Shown: positions 9,039 to 18,138, counted from the first letter of the stretch. The stretch: 64,000 nt of DNA from CAZIUL01 sp964542475 (GCA_964542475.1 CAZIUL010000002.1:121468-185467), one strand, 5' to 3'. Notes: generated from the letters alone by a model not told the origin. Translations and numbers: made by a program.

Positions 9039-9053
9039 TTTGAAGATCCTCGG

Positions 9054-9287
9054 TCAGTAGGAGAAAAACTTGTACTGAGTGCCGTGCACGAAGACCTCGA
9101 TGGCCACGTCCGGGCACATGATGGCGCACATCCGGCATCCGATGCAGAAAGACTGGCGGGCGGGATACGCATAGAAATACCCCTTCTCGTTCAGCTCCTT
9201 CGACATCTCGATTACCTCCTGCGGACAGGCTTCGACGCAGCGTTCGCAGCCTTTGCACCGCCCTTTGTCCACAACGATCTTCGTCAT
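9054..9287 (-). CDS. 2-oxoacid:ferredoxin oxidoreductase, delta subunit (2x[4Fe-4S] ferredoxin)
   Basis: The protein has 77 residues with two cluster motifs, CKGCERCVEAC and CIGCRMCAIMC, each followed by the usual proline (CP). It is short and acidic, without a signal peptide. It lies 15 bases upstream of the alpha subunit, the standard place for the delta subunit that takes electrons from the beta subunit. Confidence 0.93.
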   Translation of the reverse strand: MTKIVVDKGRCKGCERCVEACPQEVIEMSKELNEKGYFYAYPARQSFCIGCRMCAIMCPDVAIEVFVHGTQYKFFSY

Positions 9288-9327
9288 GCTCGTATCCCTT
9301 AACCAATCACCATGCTCCGGCAGCGTT

Positions 9328-10074
9328 TCAGCTGTCCGGTGTGCTGGAACCGTCTTTCAAAACCCGGGCCGCACGGTCGGTCATACTCTTCAGCTTCCAC
9401 GGGGGAAGCATCATTCTTTCCACTGAAAGCACTGGGCAGCCGGCGGAGCCGTCGCCGAACTCGGGAAGCAGCTCCCGGTTAATGGCTACGAACTCCAGGG
9501 TCAGCCCGGCTTGATCCGCCACTTCCCTGGCCGTGTCAAGGCCCTCTTTAACGACATCCAAGTCGGTCTGATCAATAAGATGAGTGTTGGCCACGAGCCC
9601 TGTGATCCTCAGGCGTGATGCCGATTCGATCTCCTCCTTCATCTTCAGGCACCCGTTTACAGTTCTCGTGAACGGTCTGCGTGTGTTGATGACCTGAAAC
9701 ATGGAGTAGGAACGGTTCGAAATCACATCCGCCAGCGACCCAAGCACCCTGGCGCCGAGATCATCGCCGCCCACGTCAAAGATCACGTACCCCTCGTTCC
9801 CATCGATAGCCCCCTTCACCTCCGGCAGGACGATGGGCAGATCCGCCGCATGGAACTCTCCCTTGGGATAGATCACATCTATTCCCGCCCGTTCCATCTC
9901 CTCACGCGCTTCACGGCATCTGAAATAAGGATTAACAACATCGAGGTCCACAATTCGGACCCTGTGTTCCCCTGACAGCATCAACGCCAGGTTCACGGAA
10001 ACCTCGGTTTTTCCGCTGCCGAAGTTGCCGACAATGATGTTGATCCTGTTTTTGGGGAGGTAAGGAAGTGTCAT
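9328..10074 (-). CDS. P-loop ATPase (MinD/ParA-like) of the oxidoreductase operon
   Basis: The protein has 248 residues with a Walker A loop VGNFGSGKTEVSVNLA, a switch-like DLDVVNPYF and a Walker B-type VIFDVGGDDLG. This SIMIBI-class ATPase is often found beside 2-oxoacid:ferredoxin oxidoreductase genes in anaerobes. A role in assembly or cluster delivery is possible but unproven. It is the first recognisable gene of the minus-strand cluster, 40 bases before the delta subunit. The upstream 133 bases are AT-rich and probably hold the operon promoter, but I see no convincing -35/-10 pair. No strong ribosome site precedes the ATG, so the start is less certain than the fold. Confidence 0.8.
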   Translation of the reverse strand: MTLPYLPKNRINIIVGNFGSGKTEVSVNLALMLSGEHRVRIVDLDVVNPYFRCREAREEMERAGIDVIYPKGEFHAADLPIVLPEVKGAIDGNEGYVIFDVGGDDLGARVLGSLADVISNRSYSMFQVINTRRPFTRTVNGCLKMKEEIESASRLRITGLVANTHLIDQTDLDVVKEGLDTAREVADQAGLTLEFVAINRELLPEFGDGSAGCPVLSVERMMLPPWKLKSMTDRAARVLKDGSSTPDS

Positions 10075-10207
10075 CTATAACTGTTTTATCTAAATCATCC
10101 TCATTGAGTTCTATTACATCACTTAGCACCACAAGGATATAATCAATAAAAGTGACATTCTACCTTTTTCCTTTTTTCATGCCGGTTTTTTTACGAATCA
10201 GGGTAAA

Positions 10208-12613
10208 TCACCCTCCGCCGTAACCAAGCGCCTGCAGCCGTTTCTCGTCCTCCTCGGAAAGATCCCGTTCCGTTGCCATGCACCTGGGGACCAGGCTCTC
10301 CTGCCATTTCCTGACTTTTTTCAGGCAGGCGTCAACCGCGTCCTTTCTGGTGTCGGCAAGGTTGTTTTCGAGGTTCGGATCGCTTCCAATCTCGAAAAGG
10401 TAGCTTTTTCCCAGTGAAATCCGCGCATAGGACCCCAGGCGCCGTCCCTCAGGATCCGTTTTTACATCGAGACCGTACCTGAGGCCGCTTTCGAGTGTTG
10501 TGATGAAATGACACCTCTTGTCGCGGAACCCGACCTGCATAAGGCGCGGGTATTCGAACCACATTTTCCGATCCGGATCTCCGCCTTTTTCAGCGATCCC
10601 TATCAGGTTCATGCCGCGCATCAAACGATCAGGTTCAAGGCCGCACAGCGCGACAAGCGTGGGAGCGATGTCCAGGCAGCTCACCGGATCGGCCACTCTC
10701 GCCCCTTCAGGACCCCCGGGAATTTTAATGATCATCGGTATTTTGAGCGATTCGTTGAAAAGTCCCGCATGATCGTACCAGATACCGTGTTCCCCGAGCG
10801 ACTCCCCGTGATCCGCTGTAACGACAACCGCGGTGTTTTTCAGGATTCGCGCTTTTTCGAGGGCGCAAAGCAGCCGATCAACGAGATGGTCCGCGTAACC
10901 GACTCCGGCGGAATAAAGAAACTTCACGTGATCGTGGCAGTTGATCTCTCCAAGCCATTCGAGGTGTACCGGAACCTCCTCATCAACCTCCGGCACCGTG
11001 GGCGGAACCTCTGTCATTGAAGGAATCGGTTTTTCGCTGTTTTCCGCAAAAGAGCTTTTAAACGCCTCGGGAGGGCCGTACGGGATGTGCGGATCGAACA
11101 GGTGAATCCACATGAAAAACGGCTCTCCCTTCCATGATTCCATCCAGCTCAGCACAGGCTCGATTGTCCGGCTGCCGTCCAGGTTGCTGTCTTCTACAGC
11201 AGACCTGAAACGGTCGAAGCCCTGGCCGAAACCGGTTCCTGATTGGAGGTGGCGAACGCTGACCGCGGCTGCCGTGTGATACCCCGCTTCCCTGAACAGT
11301 TCAGCGATTGTATTGTTGTCCATGTGCAACATGCTGCGGTTGTCCTGAGCGCCGTGCTCGCGAACTCTTGTCCCGGTGAGGATCGACGCGTGCGAAGGCG
11401 TGGTCGAATTGCACCCCGCCCAGGCGTTTTCAAAAACAATTCCCTCATCTCCTAGACGCGCGAGGCGCGGGGTCACGCGGGGATCGCCTACATGGTCCGC
11501 CCTCGTTGTGTCGATTGTCACAAGGAGAACGTTCGGGTGTTCCTGCTTTTTCCCGGTGTTCAGGATCATGGGCTCTCCCCAAAAAGCGCAGGCGCGCTCC
11601 GGCTCTCGATCATCCAGAGGCTGCCCCTTCTCCTGCAGCACGCTCATTCGAAGCCTGACCCCTTCTCCGGAAAAGCTTGACAGGTCTGCGTTGAAGGATT
11701 GCCAGCCGTTTGTCACGGATAGCTTATCGCTTGCAGCGCGCTTCCATTTTCCGCCGGGCACCAGCACATCGAGCACGAAATCCGCTTGCATCGCTGTTCC
11801 GCCCGGCACAAGCGCGCACGATGCCATAAACAGACCGTTCGAAGGAATGTCGGATTTTGTGTAGAGCGGAATACTGAAATCAGCGGGCCACGCGCGCCTT
11901 GCCTCACCCGCGATCTCCACAAGCCCGCCGTCCCCGTACCCTATGCCCAATGGTGCATGAGCAAGGTTGAATCCCGCCTCGAGGATTCGAAGCTCCCGCA
12001 GCCGCAGGACAACCCCCATTTTGTTTTCCCATTCGGGCTCTATCCGGAGCTGGCCCAGGTCACCATGCCACTCAGGGTTCGATCCCGGCTTGAACCTCAG
12101 CGTCTGGAACACGTTTTTCCCTGTCACCTGTGCCTCAACCCAGTGCTGCACATCACGTCTCTCGCCATCCCGCCGCCACATAAGCCTGGCGCGCCCGCTC
12201 TCAGCAAGAAGTAGGTCGATCTCTATGATGTGGTTCGGCAGCGCCCTGAACGGTCCCTTGCGCTCAATCCTGAGCGCGCCCATTGGCCCCCTGTTCATGT
12301 ACTTTCGACGAACAAGAAGCCCTTCCCCGTTTTTGTCCCTGTCCTCGGGAAATCCGGCGCTCGACAGACTCCACTCCCTGCTGCTCCATGTCTGTCTTTC
12401 AAAACGCCTCTTCTCCAGAAGGCGGATCTTCTCCGAAAGTATCTCTGCTGCGGAGCTGCCGTCCTTCAAGCGGGGATCCAGATGTACCAGCATGGGGGCA
12501 GGCCTGTTTTCGGAAGGACCGCAGCCGGCCGCAAGAAAAAGAAGAATGGTTATCGGCCCGCATAACCTTTTCGAGAGCCTTGCTGTCCGGGTTGTAATCG
12601 ATGTTCCTCGCAT
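10208..12613 (-). CDS. Lipoprotein sulfatase-fold enzyme with N-terminal beta-sandwich region; Thr nucleophile
   Basis: The ATG at 12613 follows AGGA and gives 801 residues with a lipoprotein signal (LLFLAAGC, Cys31). The frame is open further upstream to 12748, into a repeat, but that extension looks non-coding. Residues 40-350 look beta-rich and carbohydrate-binding-like. An alkaline-phosphatase/sulfatase domain begins near 358: metal Asp in VTIDTTRADHVG (Asp368), nucleophile segment STTPSHASILTG, and DHGESLGEHG. In the sulfatase motif C/S-x-P-S-R the first position is Thr404 here, so formylglycine cannot form. Thr is the nucleophile of EptA, LtaS and alkaline-phosphatase relatives. It is probably anchored in the periplasm or outer membrane and acts on a phosphorylated glycan or lipid. 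The substrate is unknown. Confidence 0.8.
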   Translation of the reverse strand: MRGTSITTRTARLSKRLCGPITILLFLAAGCGPSENRPAPMLVHLDPRLKDGSSAAEILSEKIRLLEKRRFERQTWSSREWSLSSAGFPEDRDKNGEGLLVRRKYMNRGPMGALRIERKGPFRALPNHIIEIDLLLAESGRARLMWRRDGERRDVQHWVEAQVTGKNVFQTLRFKPGSNPEWHGDLGQLRIEPEWENKMGVVLRLRELRILEAGFNLAHAPLGIGYGDGGLVEIAGEARRAWPADFSIPLYTKSDIPSNGLFMASCALVPGGTAMQADFVLDVLVPGGKWKRAASDKLSVTNGWQSFNADLSSFSGEGVRLRMSVLQEKGQPLDDREPERACAFWGEPMILNTGKKQEHPNVLLVTIDTTRADHVGDPRVTPRLARLGDEGIVFENAWAGCNSTTPSHASILTGTRVREHGAQDNRSMLHMDNNTIAELFREAGYHTAAAVSVRHLQSGTGFGQGFDRFRSAVEDSNLDGSRTIEPVLSWMESWKGEPFFMWIHLFDPHIPYGPPEAFKSSFAENSEKPIPSMTEVPPTVPEVDEEVPVHLEWLGEINCHDHVKFLYSAGVGYADHLVDRLLCALEKARILKNTAVVVTADHGESLGEHGIWYDHAGLFNESLKIPMIIKIPGGPEGARVADPVSCLDIAPTLVALCGLEPDRLMRGMNLIGIAEKGGDPDRKMWFEYPRLMQVGFRDKRCHFITTLESGLRYGLDVKTDPEGRRLGSYARISLGKSYLFEIGSDPNLENNLADTRKDAVDACLKKVRKWQESLVPRCMATERDLSEEDEKRLQALGYGGG

Positions 12614-12740
12614 AACTTTCCTGCTTCTGAAAACGCAGCTATTTCTGTTTTCATGCAAGAGGCAGACCGGAGGAGAAATACCTGTCTGCGGGAGAAAGAT
12701 TTCCTGAGCGCTTCCTTTCCGTGTGAATTTCCCGGTATTG

Positions 12741-12915
12741 ACCCGCATATTTCATCCTCTTCTGCTGCGGCACAGTAAACTGCGCTGGTGGCTGCGTTTC
12801 ATGTCAGGAGACGATCCTCAACCTGTAGGAACAGGCCTGTGGTCGTCTCCTGACATGCGCCTTGCCACAACACAGTTTACGGCACCTCGCGACGAAGAGT
12901 ATGAAATAAGCAGGT
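12741..12915. mobile_element. MITE-like palindromic element, copy A
   Basis: This 175-base non-coding element has imperfect terminal inverted repeats (CCCGCATATTTCATCCTCTT at the left; its complement, diverged, at the right). Its core holds a perfect 12-base inverted repeat (12803-12814 with 12843-12854). It is nearly identical in plan to 18986-19160 and to the reverse of 29501-29674. It fills most of the gap 12614-12914 between two sulfatase-fold genes. Its last base is the first base of the downstream-lying stop codon of the gene at 12915-14324. Nothing else is visible in that gap except the leader of the gene at 10208-12613. Confidence 0.8.
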
Positions 12916-14324
12916 CAAAAGTAGCCGAGAGCGCGGAGCCGCTCCTCGGCATCAGGGTCGCTGCTCGGAGAAACCTCTTCGCCCGCATCGATGTGTTTCT
13001 TGCGAATCGCCAGATCTGCTTCCAGCTGATCGTCAAGCACGGCTTTCATCTGCTTGACCCGCTGGACCATGTCTTCACGCAGAGCCAGGTTGTCCCGTTC
13101 AAAAGGATCTTTCTTCAGGTTGAAGATCTCGTCACACCCGCCTGCCTGGGGAGTTATGTACTTGTACCCGTCATAGCGCATGCCCTGGTTCAAGTAAAGC
13201 CGGGCAATACCTGCCGGGCATTCGTTTTGAGAGCCTTCCAGCCATTTTACCAGGTCCTTGCCCTGGCAGTCTTCCAGCCGTGTAATAGCTGCCAGAGAGG
13301 CTATCGTGGGCCTGAGATCGACCGTGCGCACCTGCTCAGGAACATGCCTTGGAGCACCGAAACGCTTCCTCTGGAGCGGCGGGGGCACTATTATCAAAGG
13401 GATTTGTACAACCTCGTCATATAGCGAGCCGTGGAGCATCTTGCCGTGCTCGTAAAACTCTTCACCATGGTCCGATGTGATGATTATGTATGTGTTCGTC
13501 AAGGGCCCGGCCTCTTTAAAAAACCTGCCGAGTTCCGAATCCGTGTACGCCACTCCTTCATCGTACTGGCCTTTCAGGTAACGGGCGTCCTCTTCGGTCA
13601 GGCTCTTGTTTTGCCTGTTTATCAGTTGAAGAAAACTGCTGCCCTGCCATGGCTGATGACTCCATGGTTTCAAAGGCCCCTTGTACGATTTTGTATAGCG
13701 TCCCTTGAAAGGAGGATTCGCATTGTAAGGCCTTTTACTTGAGTCGGAGTGGATGTCATAGAGATGCACGAAAAGAAAATAAGGTTTGTCAGGATCACTT
13801 TTCTGCATCCACTGCAAAGCCTCATCAAGAACGGTACGGGCATCTCTGTACCCTGTGGAATAGGTTTCGAAACCCTGGTCGAATCCAAAACGCTCGCAGA
13901 GCCAGTCGCGGTGCGCGGCAAAGCCCGCGGTCTGATATCCATTGCCCAGAAGATCTTCCGCGATGGTGCTGTAGCTTTCTTGCAGGATAACAGACTCGTT
14001 CTTGGGCCTTGCGCCGTGAGCATTCGGATAAAGCCCGGTCATCATTGATATGTGGGAAATGAGCGTGTTGTTCGAAACCGTTACCGCCTGATCAAATACT
14101 AGCCCATTCCTGGCGGTAGCATCGATGTAGGGGGTTGTCCTTCTCTTGTAGCCGTAAGCTCCCACGGTGTCCGCCCGCAGCGTGTCCAGGGAGATGAAGA
14201 TGAAGGACGGAGGTCCTTCGTCCCTGTTGCAGGAGAAAAGCGTCGAAAACAGGAACAGCACCAGCAGAGCCCTGCTTGCATTCGATGAAAAATCGGTTTT
14301 GATTCGGCGTTCATGCCCATTCAT
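12915..14324 (-). CDS. Lipoprotein sulfatase-fold enzyme; Thr nucleophile
   Basis: The protein has 469 residues with a lipoprotein signal (LLVLFLFSTLFSC, Cys32). Catalytic-domain features are ISLDTLRADTVGAYGYKR (metal Asp47), the nucleophile segment NNTLISHISMMTG, IITSDHGEEFYEHG (Asp285/His286) and a late His298. The position that is Cys or Ser in sulfatases is Thr87, and the following Pro is replaced by Ile89, so this is not a canonical sulfatase. Its C-terminal ERLRALGYF tail is shared with the other lipoprotein paralogues here. It reads towards the gene at 10208-12613 with only the repeat between them. It is likely a phosphatase, phosphodiesterase or phospho-group transferase outside the cytoplasm. 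Confidence 0.8.
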   Translation of the reverse strand: MNGHERRIKTDFSSNASRALLVLFLFSTLFSCNRDEGPPSFIFISLDTLRADTVGAYGYKRRTTPYIDATARNGLVFDQAVTVSNNTLISHISMMTGLYPNAHGARPKNESVILQESYSTIAEDLLGNGYQTAGFAAHRDWLCERFGFDQGFETYSTGYRDARTVLDEALQWMQKSDPDKPYFLFVHLYDIHSDSSKRPYNANPPFKGRYTKSYKGPLKPWSHQPWQGSSFLQLINRQNKSLTEEDARYLKGQYDEGVAYTDSELGRFFKEAGPLTNTYIIITSDHGEEFYEHGKMLHGSLYDEVVQIPLIIVPPPLQRKRFGAPRHVPEQVRTVDLRPTIASLAAITRLEDCQGKDLVKWLEGSQNECPAGIARLYLNQGMRYDGYKYITPQAGGCDEIFNLKKDPFERDNLALREDMVQRVKQMKAVLDDQLEADLAIRKKHIDAGEEVSPSSDPDAEERLRALGYF

Positions 14325-14485
14325 GGTGTGTTACACGCCTCACTTTCATCAAAGGGATCCTCTGGAAGCGGGAAAAATCAACATATCAGCTGAACACCGA
14401 TTTAAAGGGATACAGGCTGTTTATGCAATTATCTATCGACCAAAATAATACAAAACCCATCGAGCCATAATGAATATCGGCCCTT

Positions 14486-14549
14486 GCGAGCATTTTTCAT
14501 ACTCTTCGTCGCGAGGGGCCGTAAACCGTGTTGCGGCAGGGCACATGCA
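14486..14549. repeat. Half copy (D) of the MITE-like element
   Basis: The stretch reads GCGAGCATTTTTCATACTCT and continues into CTTCGTCGCGAGG and GTAAACCGTGTTGCGGCA. It matches one arm of the full-length copies, but the other arm is missing. It ends directly at the stop codon of xylose isomerase. The rest of the gap to the sulfatase-fold gene (14325-14485) is AT-rich and holds no gene I can support. Confidence 0.65.
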
Positions 14550-15881
14550 CTATACGATGCGCGTATCAAAGATGTAGCTGTTCACGATGTTTTCGAGGGC
14601 CTCCTGGCGCCCGCTGCACAGCTTGGGATCACCTTTTTCCACGGCCCACTTTTCCAGCTCCGGAAGCGACGAGTTCCCCTGCATGATCTTCTTCCCCATG
14701 CTCCGCCGGTAGCCGCTGTAGCGCCTGCTCAGTTCCTTTTTCAGGAAACCGTCTTTTTGCATCCTGTGCCCGATCAGGAGCGCCTTTGCAAAGGTGTCCA
14801 TCCCACCGATGTAACCGTGAAAAAGATCGATCTCGTCGAACGATCCGCGCCTGACCTTCGCATCGAAGTTCAGCCCGCCGTACTTGAGTCCGCCCTGCCC
14901 GAGTATGATGTACATGGCTGAAACAGCGCTGTAGAGCTCGGTTGGAAACTGGTCCGTGTCCCAGCCAAGAGTGCTGTCCCCCCTGTTGATGTCAACGCTT
15001 CCGAGCATGCCCGCCATGGAAGCGGTCATCAACTCGTGTTCGAAGCTGTGAGCGGCAAGCGAGGCGTGGTTGGCCTCGATGTTCAGCATGAAGCTTGCGT
15101 CCAGGCCGAACTCCTTTAGAAATCCGATTGTCGAGGCTGCATCGAAGTCGTACTGGTGCGTAGAGGGCTCCCTTGGCTTGGGCTCGATGAAAAACTTTCC
15201 CTTGAACCCTGCTTGCTTCGAATAATCAACCGCCATGTGCAAAAACACGGCAAGCTGTTCCCTCTCCCGTTTCATGTCGGTGTTCAGAAGCGACGAATAG
15301 CCTTCCCGCCCTCCCCAGAACACATATGCCCCGCCACCGAGCGCAACGGTAGCGTCGATCGCCCTTCGCACCTGGGCAGCCGCATGAGCGAAGACCAGAG
15401 GGTCAGGATTTGTGGCAGCGCCGTGCGTGTACATCGGATGGCTGAACAGGTTCGCGGTGCCCCAAAGCAGCCTGGTGCCGGTTTCGCGTTTCTTCAGCAC
15501 GGCCTTTTTGACCATTTTCTCGAGGTTCAGGCAGCTCTCAGAAACACTCCCGCCTTCAGGAGCTATGTCGCGGTCGTGAAAACAGAAATAAGGAACGCCC
15601 ACCTTTGAAAAGAACTCGAATGCGGCATCCAAGGTGTTTTCAGCTGTCTCCATTTCATTCGAACCGCGCTGCCACGGCCTGTCGTACACGGGAGCGCCGA
15701 ACTGGTCCGCGCCGGTGGATACAAAGGTGTGCCAGAAAGAAGCCGCGAATTTGAGGTGAGCCGCCATTGTCTTTACGCCTACAACGCGCCTCGCGTCATA
15801 CCACTTGAACGCGAGCGGGTTCTTCGAATCCGGTCCTTCGAACCGGACAGGTTTTTTCACCTGCGGAAAATACTCGACCAC
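14550..15881 (-). CDS. xylA: Xylose isomerase
   Basis: This 443-residue protein interconverts D-xylose and D-xylulose, and often D-glucose and D-fructose. It belongs to the E. coli-length class. The catalytic pair sits in FCFHDRDIAPEGG (His102, Asp105). Metal-binding regions include VFWGGREGYSSLLNTD, FFIEPKPREPSTHQYD and LNIEANHASLAAHSFEHEL. The start is GTG, preceded by a strong AAGGAGGG seven bases away. No xylulokinase, xylose transporter or XylR lies beside it, so it is an isolated xyl gene here. The neighbours are the MTase-SNase gene (84 bases upstream) and a half MITE at its stop codon. Confidence 0.95.
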   Translation of the reverse strand: MVEYFPQVKKPVRFEGPDSKNPLAFKWYDARRVVGVKTMAAHLKFAASFWHTFVSTGADQFGAPVYDRPWQRGSNEMETAENTLDAAFEFFSKVGVPYFCFHDRDIAPEGGSVSESCLNLEKMVKKAVLKKRETGTRLLWGTANLFSHPMYTHGAATNPDPLVFAHAAAQVRRAIDATVALGGGAYVFWGGREGYSSLLNTDMKREREQLAVFLHMAVDYSKQAGFKGKFFIEPKPREPSTHQYDFDAASTIGFLKEFGLDASFMLNIEANHASLAAHSFEHELMTASMAGMLGSVDINRGDSTLGWDTDQFPTELYSAVSAMYIILGQGGLKYGGLNFDAKVRRGSFDEIDLFHGYIGGMDTFAKALLIGHRMQKDGFLKKELSRRYSGYRRSMGKKIMQGNSSLPELEKWAVEKGDPKLCSGRQEALENIVNSYIFDTRIV

Positions 15882-15965
15882 TGATAAACCCTCCTTAAGC
15901 GGTACCGCAGGGCAACCACGGGAGGTTGCCTCTACATTTGCCGGGAAATCACGACCTTTTAATTT

Positions 15966-17288
15966 TCACGTTGAACCGGCGCTTTCGTCCTCGGCGCATC
16001 TCAGCAACTCGATGAACTTCTTCCTGAAACGGTACTCAATAGAAATGTCAACATCGACGAATCCCGATCTCACCAGGTGCCTGTTCACAAAGGTCCTGTT
16101 GCTAAGGTAAAGGTAACGGGGTGCGGCTTTTCCCTTGCCCTTGCCCCTGACCGCCTTGTCTTCGCGCAGGTACACCTTTTGCCCGGACAGCTTTTCACGG
16201 AGAAACCGCATCGCCTGCTCCCTCTTCTCGGGTTTCTCCCGGACACCGATCAGCTTTATTTCTTCTCCGCTTTTCAGGTCAACCTTTTCCGGTGAGATGA
16301 CGGATTTCACTTGGAAGTACTTTTCACGTGCCGTGTCCGAGGACGAATCCACCCTGGATCCGTGCTTCATCTGCCTGGGATCCGCTTTCCTATCCACAGG
16401 AACCGTATCCCTGAAAAGGTATGGCAGGCGCTTGAGATCATCGTTGAAACAGGTCGCTGCCGGGCCGCCTTCGACAAACTCGACACCGCTGTCTTCGAAA
16501 AGCCCGCCCTGTACCACACCCAGCTTCTTTTCCATGATCCGCCGGAACTCGGGATTGATCTCGTACCCTATGGAAGAGCGGCCCAGCTTTCTTGCGGCCA
16601 AGGTGGTGGTTCCGCTCCCAAGAAACGGATCAAGCACGGTTTCCCCATCGAAGCTGAACATGCGTATCAGGCGCAAGGGCAGCTCCTGTGGAAACACAGC
16701 GAGGTGTCCATCCTGTTTGTCACCTGGAAAGGTCCAGTGACCGTTGAAACAGGTGTTCCACTCCTCCTTGGTCATGCGGGAGCGCTTTTTCGATTCGGGA
16801 TCAGGAGGCGGGGTTTGCCCAAGTTTTTTGAATATCAGGATGAACTCGTAGTCGATCTTGACGATGCCGTTCCGGGGATAAGGGTAGGAGCCCATCACGC
16901 TCCCCCCGCCGGAGCTGTTGCACGTTGTCACCTTCTGCCAGATCACAGCGCCCATGTAATCGAAACCCGTGGTTTCCAGAAAACGGATGATTTCTGTCCG
17001 GATCGGGATGACCTTGTATCTGCCGTAGCATGCTTTGCGAGCGAACTGGTCCCCGATGTTTATGCAAAGGCGGCATCCGTTCTCAAGCACACGGCCGCAC
17101 TCCTTCCACACGAGGTTCATGTGATTGATGTAATCCTCGTAAGTATCATCGAAACCGATCTGCCCCTCTCCGCCGTAATCCTTGAGCTGCCAGTAAGGCG
17201 GAGAAGTGACTATCAGGTGAACCGACCTGTCCCCCACCTCATTCATTTTTCTGGAGTCGCCGAACACAATCCGGTGCGATGAGGCCAT
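15966..17288 (-). CDS. DNA methyltransferase (beta class) fused to an SNase-like domain
   Basis: The start is ATG 17288 (AAGGA nine bases upstream), giving 440 residues. The open frame runs on to 17570 but that part lacks homology-like features. The MTase domain has TSPPYW at 28-33 and the SAM loop DPFLGSGTT at 220-228, the beta-class order. TSPPYW suggests N4-cytosine methylation, although N6-adenine enzymes also use it. Residues 325-432 resemble a staphylococcal-nuclease fold (SGEEIKLIGVREKPE, AMRFLREKLSGQKVYL, RYLYLSNRTFVNRHLVRSGF). The Asp-rich calcium site is altered (SGEE), so nuclease activity is uncertain. No specificity or restriction gene is adjacent. It is divergently transcribed from the nucleotidyltransferase at 17410. 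Confidence 0.85.
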   Translation of the reverse strand: MASSHRIVFGDSRKMNEVGDRSVHLIVTSPPYWQLKDYGGEGQIGFDDTYEDYINHMNLVWKECGRVLENGCRLCINIGDQFARKACYGRYKVIPIRTEIIRFLETTGFDYMGAVIWQKVTTCNSSGGGSVMGSYPYPRNGIVKIDYEFILIFKKLGQTPPPDPESKKRSRMTKEEWNTCFNGHWTFPGDKQDGHLAVFPQELPLRLIRMFSFDGETVLDPFLGSGTTTLAARKLGRSSIGYEINPEFRRIMEKKLGVVQGGLFEDSGVEFVEGGPAATCFNDDLKRLPYLFRDTVPVDRKADPRQMKHGSRVDSSSDTAREKYFQVKSVISPEKVDLKSGEEIKLIGVREKPEKREQAMRFLREKLSGQKVYLREDKAVRGKGKGKAAPRYLYLSNRTFVNRHLVRSGFVDVDISIEYRFRKKFIELLRCAEDESAGST

Positions 17289-17409
17289 CCGGCTATTTCC
17301 TTTATGAAAAACCTCGAATACGGGGAATAATAATGATAGAGATTTATACGAACTGATACGCGGATTACAACAACGCAACAAAAGGTAACCTACACGAGGC
17401 AAACAACAA

Positions 17410-18138
17410 ATGCACGCACTGATATTGGCTGCCGGCTTTGGCACCCGCATGGGCGCTTTGACAAAAAAAACGGCCAAACCTCTTCTGCCTGTGGCTTCAA
17501 AGCCTGTCATCGAGCATATCGCGGACCGGTTGATGGAAACCGGCCGCATAAGCGGCATCACCGTGGTCACAAACCGGTATTACCACGAACAGTTCGATGC
17601 CTGGACGCGCTCCTACAAGCGGTGTCCGATCCGCCTGATCGATAACGGCGCAACGTGCAATGAAAACAGGCGTGGTGCAATCGCCGACCTTTCCCTCGCT
17701 GCGGATAAAACAGGCTCGGTGCCTCTAATGGTGATGGCCGCAGACAACATCTTCAGTTTTGATCTTTCCCGCATGCTCGATTTTTTCGAAAAGAAGCGCG
17801 CGGACGTGGTAGCAGCCTTTTTTCAGCCGGACCTGGAGAAGCTCAAAAACACAGGAGTGGCCTCGATCGACGGGAACGGCTGCATATCGAGCTTCGAGGA
17901 AAAGCCCGAAGAACCGAAAGGCACCCATGCGGTACCATGCCTCTATGTGCTCCTTCCCGAGACTGTAGCACTCGTCAAAAGATACCTTGCCGAGGGAGAA
18001 GAAACGGACGCTCCCGGCAACCTCATTGCATGGCTTTACAAACGCGTGGGGCTTCATGCGTTTTGTTTTGACGAGCCCATCCTTCGCGTGGGTGATATCG
18101 AATCGTACGAGGAAACAAAGCGTGTGCTGGAGAAATAA
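17410..18138 (+). CDS. Sugar-phosphate nucleotidyltransferase
   Basis: The protein has 242 residues and begins with the NTP-transferase signature LILAAGFGTRMGALTKKTAK and then KPLLPVASKPVIEH. The metal/substrate loop VMAADNIFSFD and SSFEEKPEEPKG follow the glucose-1-phosphate thymidylyl/uridylyltransferase plan. It should make an NDP-sugar or activate another sugar phosphate for surface glycan synthesis, which fits the glycosyltransferase genes downstream. The exact sugar and nucleotide cannot be read off. It is the first plus-strand gene of this region and is divergent from the methyltransferase. Confidence 0.85.
   Translation: MHALILAAGFGTRMGALTKKTAKPLLPVASKPVIEHIADRLMETGRISGITVVTNRYYHEQFDAWTRSYKRCPIRLIDNGATCNENRRGAIADLSLAADKTGSVPLMVMAADNIFSFDLSRMLDFFEKKRADVVAAFFQPDLEKLKNTGVASIDGNGCISSFEEKPEEPKGTHAVPCLYVLLPETVALVKRYLAEGEETDAPGNLIAWLYKRVGLHAFCFDEPILRVGDIESYEETKRVLEK

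Noticed and set aside
10075..10132. Upstream peptide frame before the P-loop ATPase (starting MVLSDVIELNEDDLDK)
   Set aside because: It reads like protein for about 25 residues but then runs into an out-of-frame shadow of the ATPase gene. The DNA is AT-rich and has no ribosome site. I treat it as leader sequence.
11390..11420. Cys401 in the first sulfatase-fold protein as a formylglycine site
   Set aside because: It is three residues before the aligned nucleophile position and lacks the C-x-P-S-R spacing.
12614..12748. N-terminal extension of the first sulfatase-fold gene
   Set aside because: The extra 45 codons run into the MITE-like repeat, and the internal ATG at 12613 has a ribosome site and starts directly before a lipoprotein signal.
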